DNA of 64,000 bases from Arenibacter hampyeongensis (GCF_002909255.1 NZ_PIOB01000002.1:1-64000), one strand, 5' to 3'; counted from the stretch's first letter, positions 8,683-18,668 are shown. Made by a program: numbers and translations. Notes: generated from the sequence alone by a model not told the origin.

Positions 8683-10008
8683 TTAAGATTCCTTGGACCA
8701 GTTAAGCCTATCCATTTGGTTGAATGGCCAAGGTGCCCCGTTATTTTCTATATTTCCCATCATATTATTCAAGTCAGATGGCGCAGCAGATTGTTCCATT
8801 ACCAAATATTGACGCATATCCATAATAATCGATAATGGGTCTATACTCACGGGACAAGCCTCAACACAAGCATTGCAGGAGGTACAGGCCCAAAGCTCCT
8901 CATGGGATATATAATCACCCAACAGCTGTTTCCCATCTGGCACGAACTCTCCTTTGTTGGTATCAATATTCCTGCCAACCTCTTCCAACCTATCCCTGGT
9001 ATCCATCATAATTTTCCGAGGGGATAATTTTTTACCGGTCTGACTGGCCGGACATTCACTGGTACACCTTCCACATTCAGTACAGGTATAGGCGTTCAAC
9101 AATTGCACCCATTTAAGGTCCATAACATCCGAAGCCCCAAATTTTTCAGGTATTGGCGCATTCTCATCAGGTGCAGCAAAAGGATCCGCACTTGGATCCA
9201 TCATTAATCTTACTTCCTTGGTCACAGCATCCAAATTCTCGAACTGTCCCTTTGGTTTTAGCTTTCCGAAATAAGTATTTGGAAAAGCCAAAAGAATATG
9301 TAAATGTTTGGAATAATATAGATAATTTAAAAACATTAGGATACCCACAATGTGCAACCACCATGCGGTACGTTCAATCATGATTATGGCCGACATGGAC
9401 ATTTCTTGAAACAAGGGAGCAATAAACTGGCTTACAGGAAAGGCTCCTGCCTTAGTATAATGTGCAGCTTCCATTTGTTGTAATTGATAATCCGAGGCAT
9501 TCATGGTCAAAAACAGTACCATTAGGACCAATTCTATATAAAGAATTAAATTTCCATCTTTTTTTGGCCAACCGCTCATCTCAGGATTCAAGAATCTCCT
9601 CAATTTAATAACGTTCCTACGAATCCAAAAAATAACAACCGCTACAATAACCAATAAGGCTAGAATTTCAAAAGAACCTATTAAAAAACTGTAAAATCCT
9701 CCGAAAAATGAGAAAATCCTATGGGTGCCAAAAAGACCATCTATGATGATCTCCAACACCTCAATATTAATAATGATAAAACCTAGATACACTATGATAT
9801 GTAGAATTCCAGGAATAGGACGCACTACCATTTTTGTCTGGCCAAGGGCAATTCTGAACATATTGTTCCACCGCTGCGATTTATTATCGCTGGTGTCAAC
9901 ATCTTTACCCAATTTAATATTTCGGGTTAGTTTTTTAACGTTACTCGCAAAAAAAACAATTCCCCCAAAAAGTATAATTGCAAAAATAATATTAGGAATA
10001 TAATCCAT
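8683..10008 (-). CDS. Membrane-anchored 4Fe-4S ferredoxin-type oxidoreductase subunit
   Basis: A 441-residue protein. The first 270 residues contain about five hydrophobic segments (IIFAIILFGGIVFFA, GILHIIVYLGFIIINIEVL, SFEILALLVIVAVVIFW and others), with histidines that could bind haem b as in NarI-like domains. The C-terminal part has two ferredoxin motifs, CTECGRCTSECP and CTSCNACVEACP, each typical of a 4Fe-4S cluster. With the CCG protein 16 bases downstream it probably forms a quinone-linked electron-transfer complex at the inner membrane. It is 11 bases downstream of the MlaD-family gene, in one minus-strand run that begins with the amidase. The electron donor is not identified. Confidence 0.85.
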   Translation of the reverse strand: MDYIPNIIFAIILFGGIVFFASNVKKLTRNIKLGKDVDTSDNKSQRWNNMFRIALGQTKMVVRPIPGILHIIVYLGFIIINIEVLEIIIDGLFGTHRIFSFFGGFYSFLIGSFEILALLVIVAVVIFWIRRNVIKLRRFLNPEMSGWPKKDGNLILYIELVLMVLFLTMNASDYQLQQMEAAHYTKAGAFPVSQFIAPLFQEMSMSAIIMIERTAWWLHIVGILMFLNYLYYSKHLHILLAFPNTYFGKLKPKGQFENLDAVTKEVRLMMDPSADPFAAPDENAPIPEKFGASDVMDLKWVQLLNAYTCTECGRCTSECPASQTGKKLSPRKIMMDTRDRLEEVGRNIDTNKGEFVPDGKQLLGDYISHEELWACTSCNACVEACPVSIDPLSIIMDMRQYLVMEQSAAPSDLNNMMGNIENNGAPWPFNQMDRLNWSKES

Positions 10009-10019
10009 AATGTACTTCT

Positions 10020-10976
10020 CTATTTTTCGGCCGGGTCTTCATTAGGAAGGGCGTAATCTATTTGCTTTTTACCAAAAACGGAAACATTTACATACCGTTT
10101 GGGATTTAGGCGAAAATCTTGTAATAATAAATCCAATTCCCTAGAGGCGTTGGCGAGATTGTTATATAACGCTTTATCATTTACCAATTTCCCCAAAGAG
10201 CCCTCACCACCTTCAATTTTCGACATCATGTCATTAATGTTGCCCATGGTGGATTGCAAATTTTTGATAGTCTCACCCAAACCGGCATTGACAAGGGTAT
10301 CGGATAACTTATTAAAATTCTCTGTGATGACACTTAAATTGGAGATGGATTTGTTCAGATTATCTTGATTGTCCGCCAAAAGACTATTTAGCGAATTGGC
10401 ACTGCCCTGAAAACTTTTCACCAAGATGTTTAGACCCGCTATACTTTCCCTCAAATCCCTTTTTGTTTTGGGACCCAAAATATCATTTACATTCATTAAC
10501 AACGAATCGGCATTGGTTACGGCCCCTTCCACTTTAGCCTGCAAAGGGGTCAAACGTTGCTGGACCAATTCGGTAAGTCCCGGTCTTGTACTGGATAGCA
10601 AGGTATCTCCTGATTTGGCTACTAGGGAACCATCGAAAACTGGCTTGATCTGGATTCCTTTGCCACCTATAATTCCAGTGTCATATAATTCCGCATGACT
10701 GTTTTTGGAAAAAGAGAAACTATTGTCAACGGTAAAGGTTACCAATAGGTTGCCTTCAGCATCATTGAACCTAATATCATTTACTTTGCCCACAGAGAAT
10801 CCATTTATTGTAACCTGAGTGCCAGACTGTAATCCTCCCACATGATTGTACACGGCATAGAAGGTTTTACTATTATCAAAAAGTGGTGTGGATTTTAAAT
10901 AACTAAAACCAAGTATAAACAAAAGGATGCCCCCTAAGACTACTATACCGGTTTTTATTTCCCTAGATATTTTCAA
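10020..10976 (-). CDS. MlaD/MCE-family lipid transport protein
   Basis: A 318-residue protein with one N-terminal membrane anchor (residues about 11-27, TGIVVLGGILLFILGFSYL) and a periplasmic MCE domain (about 35-115) with the typical LQSGTQVTINGFSVGKVNDI segment. A long helical tail follows, rich in N, S and L, ending with PKRYVNVSVFGKKQ. MCE proteins form hexameric rings that move phospholipids between membranes together with an ABC transporter (MlaE/MlaF). Those partners are not in this window. The gene starts 56 bases after the amidase stop and is followed closely by the Fe-S genes. Confidence 0.88.
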   Translation of the reverse strand: MKISREIKTGIVVLGGILLFILGFSYLKSTPLFDNSKTFYAVYNHVGGLQSGTQVTINGFSVGKVNDIRFNDAEGNLLVTFTVDNSFSFSKNSHAELYDTGIIGGKGIQIKPVFDGSLVAKSGDTLLSSTRPGLTELVQQRLTPLQAKVEGAVTNADSLLMNVNDILGPKTKRDLRESIAGLNILVKSFQGSANSLNSLLADNQDNLNKSISNLSVITENFNKLSDTLVNAGLGETIKNLQSTMGNINDMMSKIEGGEGSLGKLVNDKALYNNLANASRELDLLLQDFRLNPKRYVNVSVFGKKQIDYALPNEDPAEK

Positions 10977-11032
10977 AAGATTCTATTTTCAGTTCCTAAC
11001 AAAATTAGAAATAATTTTTAGAAGAGTGACTA

Positions 11033-12352
11033 TTATTCCGATACGTATTTAAGAGCTTCCGTTTCCGAGATACGCACCCCATCTTTATAGGCTACAATAT
11101 AAGAGGTGTTATATCCTTTTGCATCAGCATTGCTCTTTAAAAGTGTTGCCTGAAAATGGGAATCCGTATTACCATACATGTAACGATATAAATTGTTGTA
11201 TGGTTCTTTGGAAAGGGTGTTAAGTCCTTTGAAATTCTCCGAATGCAATGGAATATTTTTTGAGCTAGCAAAAATTTGCACCTTAAAAACAATATTTTCC
11301 GATTTTTTAGTCGGCTTTTCCACTACTTGGGGCTGCTCTTTCTTTATTGGATCTTTGGCCAACTCCTTGGTCGTATTATCTGTTTCATTCTTTACAACCA
11401 ATACGGTTTTAGGAATATTCTTGACCGGTTTCTGCTCCAGGACCAGTTGTTCAGATTTTTTGTCCTTTGCACCGGTCTCCTTAGCAACAGTTTTTTCTAC
11501 AGGTTCCTTAACGTCTCCCTGCTTTGGTTCCGAATTAACTGGGGAACTGTTCAAGGCTACCTGATCATTGCTAGATATCATGTCACCCTTATAAGCTAAA
11601 ATGGCATCGGCTATGGCCTTGCCCATTTCAATATGCCCTTTTTGAGAATTTAAATAAGCACCTTCATCCTTATTGGTCAAAAATCCTGTTTCAACCAAAA
11701 CGCTGGGCATAAAAGTCTGATGAAGAACAATAAAACCGGCTTGCTTTACCTTTCTATCGGTTCTTTTCAACTTGTTTGCAAAATTATCCTGCATCAATTT
11801 GGCTAGATTAATACTTTGATCCAAAAACTCTTCCTGCATAATGGTTAGGCCAATTATGGATTCTGGGGAATTTATATCGTATGCCGCATATCTGCTCTCA
11901 TAATTATCTTCCAGATAAATTACCGAGTTTTCCTTTTTAGCTATTTCAAAATTCTGTTTATTGGCGTGCAGTCCCAATACAAATGTTCCCGCTCCATGGG
12001 CATCTGAACTATGCGAATCACAATGAACCGAAACAAATAGATCTGCATTGGCCTTATTGGCAATTTCCCCCCTAAGATATAGGTCCACAAAAGTATCATC
12101 CTTTCGAGTATAAATGACCTTAATATTGGGATTCTTCTCCAAAATCTCGCCCACTTTTAACACAATCCTTAAGGCTATATTTTTTTCCAAATAACCATTC
12201 CCCAAGTTGCCGGGGTCATGGCCTCCGTGCCCAGCATCCAAAACGACTACAAATTTTCCGTCATTGTCATCGACATTCACATTTTTGCCAAAAGAAGTCA
12301 GAAAAAATGTTAAAATTATAAAAGGAATAATATAAAACAGTTTCATATTCAT
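11033..12352 (-). CDS. N-acetylmuramoyl-L-alanine amidase (Amidase_3) with C-terminal SPOR-like region
   Basis: Exported zinc amidase that cuts the bond between N-acetylmuramic acid and L-alanine in peptidoglycan. After a signal peptide (residues about 1-23) the Amidase_3 domain runs from about 30 to 260. It has DAGHGGHDPG with a zinc His, the Glu of YLEKNIALRI, the second His in SVHCDS, and the catalytic Glu in VLVETGFLTN. A linker rich in K, E, V and P (about 270-350) leads to a C-terminal segment, FKVQIFASSK to SYIVAYKDG, that looks like a divergent SPOR domain, which would target septal glycan. Starts at 12352 and 12346 are both possible. The gene is divergent from lptD and heads the run with MlaD and the Fe-S genes. 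Confidence 0.9.
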   Translation of the reverse strand: MNMKLFYIIPFIILTFFLTSFGKNVNVDDNDGKFVVVLDAGHGGHDPGNLGNGYLEKNIALRIVLKVGEILEKNPNIKVIYTRKDDTFVDLYLRGEIANKANADLFVSVHCDSHSSDAHGAGTFVLGLHANKQNFEIAKKENSVIYLEDNYESRYAAYDINSPESIIGLTIMQEEFLDQSINLAKLMQDNFANKLKRTDRKVKQAGFIVLHQTFMPSVLVETGFLTNKDEGAYLNSQKGHIEMGKAIADAILAYKGDMISSNDQVALNSSPVNSEPKQGDVKEPVEKTVAKETGAKDKKSEQLVLEQKPVKNIPKTVLVVKNETDNTTKELAKDPIKKEQPQVVEKPTKKSENIVFKVQIFASSKNIPLHSENFKGLNTLSKEPYNNLYRYMYGNTDSHFQATLLKSNADAKGYNTSYIVAYKDGVRISETEALKYVSE

Positions 12353-12481
12353 ATCACTAGAGATAATTTGATCTTTTAATTAGGTTAAATTTATCGCAAT
12401 ACCCTACAGGCAGAACAAAAAATATATGTAAGTTTGAACCCAAAATGTAGCTAAACCGTTACAAAAATAGGATATATAGCT

Positions 12482-15187
12482 TTGCAATCAAATAAACATC
12501 ATGTACTTTTCCTATTGCTCCTATTATTTGGTGCCATCACTGCATCTGCCCAAGAAGACCGGATTAAACCACTGCCCATTGTTGCCCAACGAGATACAAT
12601 AATTGCGCCACTTTTGCCCGATCCAAAATTAAAGGATACCATTTTAAACGACAGTACGAAAATAGACTCTTTAAATGGCAAACAACCTCTTCTCCTGGAT
12701 AAAATAAAATATAAGGCCAAGGATTATGTAAAGATGAGCCAAAAAGATCAAAAGATTTATCTTTATAACGAAGCAGAACTCTATTATCAGGATACCGAAT
12801 TAAAGGCCGGGATAATAATAATGGACTACATAAAAAACGAAGTCTATGCCGGGCGAATAAAGGATTCACTTGGGAATTACTCCCAACTGCCATTTTTTAA
12901 GCAAGGAACAAATGAGGTTATCCCAGACTCCATAAGGTTCAATTTTGATACTCAAAAAGCCATTATTTGGAACTCCAGAACAGAGCAACAGGCCGGTTTG
13001 GGTCAGTTGGGAAGTGATAACATGAAGGTCTACGCAGAGATTACCAAAAAGGAAAACGATTCCGTTTATTTCCTAAGTGAAGGTAAGCTTACTACCTCCA
13101 AAGATACTGTTAACCCAGATTATTATATTCGTATTAAAAAGGCCAAATTTGTACCGGGAAAGAAGGTAATCGCAGGATTCAGCAACCTATATATTGCCGA
13201 TGTGCCCACCCCCGTAGCACTTCCCTTTGCGTATTTTCCCTTGACTACTGGCAGGTCGGCAGGACTGATGATGCCAACTTTTGGCAGTGATAACACTAGG
13301 GGATATTTTTTACAAAATGGAGGATACTACGTTCCTATAAGTGACTATGTTGATCTAACCCTAACGGGAGATTTATATAGCAACGGAAGTTATGGTCTTA
13401 GAACACAATCTATTTATACCAAAAGATACAAGTATAGGGGAAATGTCAATTTTAGATATGAAAATTTAGTTACCAGTCAAAAAGGGTTCAGTGATTATAG
13501 CAGAACCACTATATATAACATTCAAGTTTCACATTCCCAAGACCAAAAAAGTAATCCCAACTCCAGATTTCAGGCATCGGTAAACCTTGGTAGTAGTTCT
13601 TACTACAGGAACTCACTGCTACAGCAGAACCTACCAAATACACAGGTGAACAATTTATCTTCATCTATATCCTATTCCAAGACGTTCCCAGAATATCCGT
13701 CCGTAAACCTGAGTTTGACCGCCACGCATAACCAAAACACCAATACTGGCGCCGTTGATGTAACCTTACCCACCTTGCAGGCCAGTATGGAGCGTATATT
13801 TCCGTTTGCCCCACGTGAAGGAATAAAAAAGGGTATCATTCAAAATGTAAACTTTCAGTATAACCTAAATGCCAGAAATAGCATTAAGACCACTGAAGAG
13901 GATTTTTTGACCAGTAGAATGTTCGAAAATTCACTTTTTGGGGCAAGGCATACCATACCCCTTAGCACCAACTTTAAAGTGGCCAAGCATTTTAGTGTAA
14001 GTGTTGGCGGTTCCTATGAAGACATTTGGGCCATAGAGACCTATGAAAGAGGTTATGACCAAGAGACCAAAAGAGAAGTTGTTACGGATACCCTTAATGG
14101 ATTTGACCGCTACAACAAGTATAACTTTAGTGCCAGTATAGGAACAACTTTATATGGACTGGTCAATTTTGGCGAGGACAAAAAAATTCAGGCCATACGC
14201 CACGTTATGCGTCCGTCCGTTAGTTATGGCTATGCACCGTCATTTGAACAGTATTACGACAGCTATATTGGTGCCGATGATGAATTGGAACTTTATAGTA
14301 GATTTGAAGGTACTCTGAACGGAGCTCCAGGCCTAACCAAATCCAGTTCAATGAGCTTTTCTCTGGGCAACCAGTTTGAAGCCAAAGTCCGCGACAGAGA
14401 TTCAACCGCGACAAAACCAAAGAAAATATCACTTTTGAGCAACCTCAACCTCTCTACCGGATATAATTTTGAAGCGGATTCCTTAAAACTAAGTGCGGTT
14501 AATTTGACCGGAGGAACCAATATACTCAACAACAAAATGGCCATAAACTTTGGTGCCAGTTTGGATCCCTATGCCATAGACAATAATGGAACACGTATAA
14601 ATACCTTTAATGTGGACAATGGAGGTAGTCTGTTTAGACTTACTTCTGCCAGGGCAAACCTCAGCTATTCTTTGGACAGTAAGACTTTTGGAAAAAAGAA
14701 AGAAGAAAAAAAGGAGGACGACAAAGATGAATACGACTATGTTGCATCCAGCGGCGGTAGGGATGATGACCTTTTTGGTAGGGCAAATGACTTTAACGAA
14801 AATAGACCTGGCGATGAAAAGGAAAATGACACTGAAGATGTAGAAAACCCCATTTTTGGAACAAAATTGCCCTGGGACCTGCGATTGTCATATGCAGTAA
14901 ATTACAGCAATTCCAACCGCCAAAACACCATTGGCAGCCATTCCTTGATGTTTTCCGGGAACATCCAACTTTCCCCAAGATGGAAAATCGGTGGGTCTTC
15001 TGGTTACGATTTCCAAAATAAAGGGTTCACACTAACGCAATTGCGCTTTGAACGGGATTTGAAGAGTTTTAGGATGAATTTCAACTGGACCCCATTTGGA
15101 ACCTATAAACGTTGGTACTTCTTTATAGGTATTAAGAGTTCCATTTTAAAAGATTTGAAATGGGAGAACAGGAGTAAATCCAACTAA
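12482..15187 (+). CDS. lptD: LptD-like LPS-assembly outer membrane protein, non-ATG start
   Basis: A 901-residue protein that inserts lipopolysaccharide into the outer leaflet. A signal peptide (about 1-24, ending ITASAQ) is followed by an N-terminal OstA-like beta-taco domain (about 75-230: YNEAELYYQDTELKAGIIIMDY, GKLTTSKDTVNPDYYIRIKKAKFVPGKK) and a long barrel with LPFAYFPLTTGRSAGLMMPTFG. A lysine/glutamate-rich insert near residues 735-780 (KKKEEKKEDDKDEYDY) lies between barrel strands. The signal peptide is only reached from a non-ATG codon: TTG at 12482, or just possibly ATA at 12476; the next in-frame ATG is some 80 codons down, and an in-frame stop sits at 12452. It runs divergently from the amidase. 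Confidence 0.85.
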   Translation: MQSNKHHVLFLLLLLFGAITASAQEDRIKPLPIVAQRDTIIAPLLPDPKLKDTILNDSTKIDSLNGKQPLLLDKIKYKAKDYVKMSQKDQKIYLYNEAELYYQDTELKAGIIIMDYIKNEVYAGRIKDSLGNYSQLPFFKQGTNEVIPDSIRFNFDTQKAIIWNSRTEQQAGLGQLGSDNMKVYAEITKKENDSVYFLSEGKLTTSKDTVNPDYYIRIKKAKFVPGKKVIAGFSNLYIADVPTPVALPFAYFPLTTGRSAGLMMPTFGSDNTRGYFLQNGGYYVPISDYVDLTLTGDLYSNGSYGLRTQSIYTKRYKYRGNVNFRYENLVTSQKGFSDYSRTTIYNIQVSHSQDQKSNPNSRFQASVNLGSSSYYRNSLLQQNLPNTQVNNLSSSISYSKTFPEYPSVNLSLTATHNQNTNTGAVDVTLPTLQASMERIFPFAPREGIKKGIIQNVNFQYNLNARNSIKTTEEDFLTSRMFENSLFGARHTIPLSTNFKVAKHFSVSVGGSYEDIWAIETYERGYDQETKREVVTDTLNGFDRYNKYNFSASIGTTLYGLVNFGEDKKIQAIRHVMRPSVSYGYAPSFEQYYDSYIGADDELELYSRFEGTLNGAPGLTKSSSMSFSLGNQFEAKVRDRDSTATKPKKISLLSNLNLSTGYNFEADSLKLSAVNLTGGTNILNNKMAINFGASLDPYAIDNNGTRINTFNVDNGGSLFRLTSARANLSYSLDSKTFGKKKEEKKEDDKDEYDYVASSGGRDDDLFGRANDFNENRPGDEKENDTEDVENPIFGTKLPWDLRLSYAVNYSNSNRQNTIGSHSLMFSGNIQLSPRWKIGGSSGYDFQNKGFTLTQLRFERDLKSFRMNFNWTPFGTYKRWYFFIGIKSSILKDLKWENRSKSN

Positions 15188-15659
15188 TTGCAGTTAAAGT
15201 TTTTAACTCCTTCTTCTCTAACAGTTTATAGACCATTCCATTAATCATTTTTTCCTTAATCTACTTTTGTCCCTATTCACCTTGGCTATAGTTTGCAATT
15301 AAAATCACCCAACTGTCAATTAGGTGGGTTAATAAATTCTTACCTTTAACAATAGGATTTTATTGGAGTATTGGCTTTGAGAATTACTGGCGATACACCG
15401 CCCTGTGGTGAAAATGGCAAAGACCTATTGGTCCGATTTTTATTATTCCCACAGGAATCATTATGTGGATATCGACCTCTGAAATTGAGTCCATGGCTAA
15501 GCCAGGTGTAATGCATATCGGCAAAACAAAGGGTAGAAAAATCTACTGGTATTCATCCTAGCTTGCCCTCAAAAATTTATTAAGAAATAAGGGTCATTTA
15601 TATACGCCCCAAAATAAATCCATTTACCATTAATGTATCTATTCATTGTGAAGTAAAAA
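15188..15659. other. Intergenic region upstream of the polymerase gene
   Basis: A 472-base non-coding stretch. Just after the lptD stop there is a small AT-rich hairpin, AGTTAAA (15192-15198) and TTTAACT (15202-15208), without a T run. A TACTTTTG at 15262-15269 matches the -7 consensus but is nearly 400 bases from the next gene and lacks a -33 partner. Only very short open frames occur near 15400-15570 and none resembles a known protein. No umuD/lexA-like or dinB-like gene is present. Confidence 0.5.
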
Positions 15660-18600
15660 ATGTACTTAAACTGCCATACATATTACAGCCTAAGATTCGG
15701 TACCCTATCCGAGGTGGAGCTCTTGAAATTGGCCCAAGAAAACCATGTGAATCATCTGGTACTTACAGATATCAACAATACGTCGGCAGGATTAAATTTT
15801 GTAAGAAAAGCGCAGGAATTTGGTATTAAACCTATTTTAGGAATCGACTTTAGAAATGGGGTAGATCAATGCTTTATAGGTATAGCCAAAAATAATAATG
15901 GATATCAGGAACTGAACAATTTCTTGGCCGACCACCTGCATCATGAAAAAAAATATAAATGCCAAGCTCCTGCCTTTAAAGATGCCTATATAATATATCC
16001 GTTCCAAAAAGCAGTGTTGAATAAACAAAAATCCTTTTTGGAAAATGAGTATATAGGTATTTCCATCAGAGACCTAAGACGTCTTCCCTTTTCCGAAGTT
16101 TTGCAGTACAGGGATAAATTAGTGGTGCAACAACCGGTAACCTTTCGCAATAAACGCGATTTTAATGCACACCGTTTATTACGTGCCATTGACAATAACA
16201 TACTGCTAAGTAAACTGACCCCGGCAGAAGAAGCAGATCCGGAAGAAAAAATGCTTCCCTTAGATGATTTGAAATCTGCTTTTTCCGAATATAATTTTAT
16301 ACTGGAGAACACGGAGCGGTTAATGCATTCCTGTAACATCTATTTTGATTTTTCAGATGAACGAAAACCACAAAACTTAGTCACTTACCTTGGCGATACC
16401 TCAAAGGATGAGGCTTTATTGGAAAAATTATGTCAAGAGGGTTTGCCCGTAAGGTACAAACATACCGCAATAGGTCCTGTGATTCTGCAGCGACTTCAAA
16501 AGGAATTGGATTTAATTAAAAAAATGGGATTTGTGTCCTACTTTCTCATTAATTGGGATATTGTATCACATGCCAGGAAACAAAACTTTTTTTATGTAGG
16601 TCGTGGTAGTGGTGCCAACAGTATAGTGGCCTACCTACTTCATATTACCGATGTGGACCCAATTGAACTGGACCTTTATTTTGAGCGTTTTATAAATCTA
16701 TACCGTGTTAATCCACCTGATTTTGATATCGATTTTTCATGGAAGGACCGCGAAGCCATGACCCAATACATTTTTGACCGCTTCCCCAACGTTTCCCTAC
16801 TGGGCACTTATGTTACTTTCCAAGAAAAAGGAGTGATACGGGAATTGGGCAAGGTGTTTGGACTGCCCAAAGAGGAAATAGATATATTGTGCGATAGAAA
16901 ATACAATGTTTCCCAATTGGATAAAGTAGCCTTATTGGTACTTAAGTACGGACAATTGATACAAGGAATGCCTAATTATTTAAGTATCCATGCCGGCGGT
17001 ATCCTTATTACTGAAAAACCCATTCACTATTTTTCTGCCACCCACCTCCCACCCAAAGGTTATCCTACTACACATTTCGACATGGTGATTGCCGAAGATG
17101 TTGGCCTTTTTAAATTTGATATCCTGTCCCAGCGCGGTTTGGCAAAAATTGAAGAATCCCTGGAAATCATAAGTTATAACCAACCAGAGGCAATAAGCAC
17201 CTTCGATATTCATGATGTTGCCAAATTTAAAAATGACCCTGTCATTAATAATTTGGTAAAGAGCGCCCAATGTATGGGCTGTTTTTATGTTGAATCACCT
17301 GCGATGCGGATGTTATTGAAGAAATTAGAGGTCGATAATTATTTGGGATTGGTTGCCGCAAGTTCCATTATCAGGCCCGGAGTGGCCAAAAGCGGAATGA
17401 TGAGGGAATATATACTACGCCATCGGGATCCACAACGAGCCAAGGAAAGGGCACATCCCGTAATGTTATCCATTATGCCCGAAACTTATGGCGTAATGGT
17501 ATATCAAGAAGATGTAATTAAAGTGGCCCACTATTTTGCAGATCTTACTTTAGGAGAAGCAGACGTTCTAAGAAGAGGTATGAGCGGTAAGTTCCGCTCC
17601 AGGGAAGAATTCCAGAAAGTAAAGGATAAGTTTGTGGACAATTGCCAAAAAAAGGGGTACGAAGATAAACTCATTTTTGAAATATGGGACCAGGTAGCGA
17701 GTTTTGCCGGCTATGCCTTTGCCAAGGGCCATTCGGCATCCTATGCCGTTGAAAGTTATCAGACCTTATTCCTTAAAGCTTATTACCCATTGGAATATAT
17801 GGTGGCCGTACTTAACAATGGAGGTGGATTCTATAGCGCCGAATTCTACATCCATGAGGCTAGGATGCTGGGAGCCAAGATACATTCTCCCTGTATAAAC
17901 AAAAGCTTTATGCTCAACTGCATTTATGAAAAGGAACTGTACCTGGGATTTATGTACCTAAGGGAATTGGAAGGAAGGGTGGTAGAACAAATTACAACCG
18001 AACGAAATGCCAATGGACCTTATTTATCATTGACCGACTTTTTGGATAGGGTCTCCATATCCATAGAACAATTAAGTATCCTTATCCGTATTGATGCCTT
18101 TAGATTTAGTAGAGTGAATAAACATGAACTCTTATGGCAAGCACATCTTTCCATATCCAAAAACACTAAATTGGAGCATCCCAAATTGTTCACCACAAAA
18201 CATCAACATTTTGAAATCCCTAAATTGTACTCCACCGACTTGGAAATGGCCTTTACCCAATTGGAACTTATGGGATTCACCCTCTGTAGTCCATTTGATA
18301 TTTTGGCAGAACCCCCAACAAACCTATTGGGCAAGAGAGACTTGGAAGCCTATTTGAAGAGAAATATTGATATTTACGGATACTTGGTGACAGTAAAGAA
18401 TACTCGTACCCATAAAGGAACCCGTATGAATTTTGCCACATTGGTAGACCAACATGGAGAAGTTTTTGATACCGTACTGTTTCCTCCAATAGCTGCAAAA
18501 TACTACTTCAGGGGAAAGGGCATTTATCGATTTTATGGAAAAGTGGTGAGCGAATTTGGCTTTTTAAGCATAGAGGTCATAAAAATGCAAAAGCAGGATT

Positions 18601-18668
18601 ACATTCCCGATCCACGCTATGCCGACATGAAAACCAGCGTTTTAAAGCTAAATTCCGATAAAAAATAA
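15660..18668 (+). CDS. dnaE: Short DNA polymerase III alpha subunit (DnaE-type, C-family polymerase)
   Basis: At 1002 residues this is about 150-450 residues shorter than the main replicative DnaE of Flavobacteria and fits the second, damage-associated alpha subunits. Domains in order: PHP domain (about 1-200; starts with HTYYSLRFGTLSEVELL), palm and thumb with the PDFDIDF catalytic motif near residue 355 and GRGSGANSIVAYLLHI before it, the third catalytic aspartate in FKFDILSQRGL, a fingers region with EVYGVMVYQEDV-like sequence (PETYGVMVYQEDVIKV), a helix-hairpin-helix region, and a C-terminal OB-fold (about 905-985: DIYGYLVTVKNTRTHKG). The polymerase active site is intact. In many bacteria such copies sit beside Y-family and LexA-like genes; here none is adjacent, so a role in translesion synthesis is inferred from length and type only. 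Confidence 0.88.
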   Translation: MYLNCHTYYSLRFGTLSEVELLKLAQENHVNHLVLTDINNTSAGLNFVRKAQEFGIKPILGIDFRNGVDQCFIGIAKNNNGYQELNNFLADHLHHEKKYKCQAPAFKDAYIIYPFQKAVLNKQKSFLENEYIGISIRDLRRLPFSEVLQYRDKLVVQQPVTFRNKRDFNAHRLLRAIDNNILLSKLTPAEEADPEEKMLPLDDLKSAFSEYNFILENTERLMHSCNIYFDFSDERKPQNLVTYLGDTSKDEALLEKLCQEGLPVRYKHTAIGPVILQRLQKELDLIKKMGFVSYFLINWDIVSHARKQNFFYVGRGSGANSIVAYLLHITDVDPIELDLYFERFINLYRVNPPDFDIDFSWKDREAMTQYIFDRFPNVSLLGTYVTFQEKGVIRELGKVFGLPKEEIDILCDRKYNVSQLDKVALLVLKYGQLIQGMPNYLSIHAGGILITEKPIHYFSATHLPPKGYPTTHFDMVIAEDVGLFKFDILSQRGLAKIEESLEIISYNQPEAISTFDIHDVAKFKNDPVINNLVKSAQCMGCFYVESPAMRMLLKKLEVDNYLGLVAASSIIRPGVAKSGMMREYILRHRDPQRAKERAHPVMLSIMPETYGVMVYQEDVIKVAHYFADLTLGEADVLRRGMSGKFRSREEFQKVKDKFVDNCQKKGYEDKLIFEIWDQVASFAGYAFAKGHSASYAVESYQTLFLKAYYPLEYMVAVLNNGGGFYSAEFYIHEARMLGAKIHSPCINKSFMLNCIYEKELYLGFMYLRELEGRVVEQITTERNANGPYLSLTDFLDRVSISIEQLSILIRIDAFRFSRVNKHELLWQAHLSISKNTKLEHPKLFTTKHQHFEIPKLYSTDLEMAFTQLELMGFTLCSPFDILAEPPTNLLGKRDLEAYLKRNIDIYGYLVTVKNTRTHKGTRMNFATLVDQHGEVFDTVLFPPIAAKYYFRGKGIYRFYGKVVSEFGFLSIEVIKMQKQDYIPDPRYADMKTSVLKLNSDKK

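Noticed and set aside
12477..12484. TAGCTTTG as the promoter of lptD
   Set aside because: It overlaps the only start codon that gives a signal peptide, so a transcript starting after it would lack the start; no -33 element lies at the right distance. I treat it as chance.
15380..15575. Short open frames in the gap before the polymerase gene, e.g. a possible 32-residue peptide starting at an ATG near 15462
   Set aside because: Each frame is broken within about 20-50 codons, none has a recognisable motif, and together they do not join into one decayed gene.
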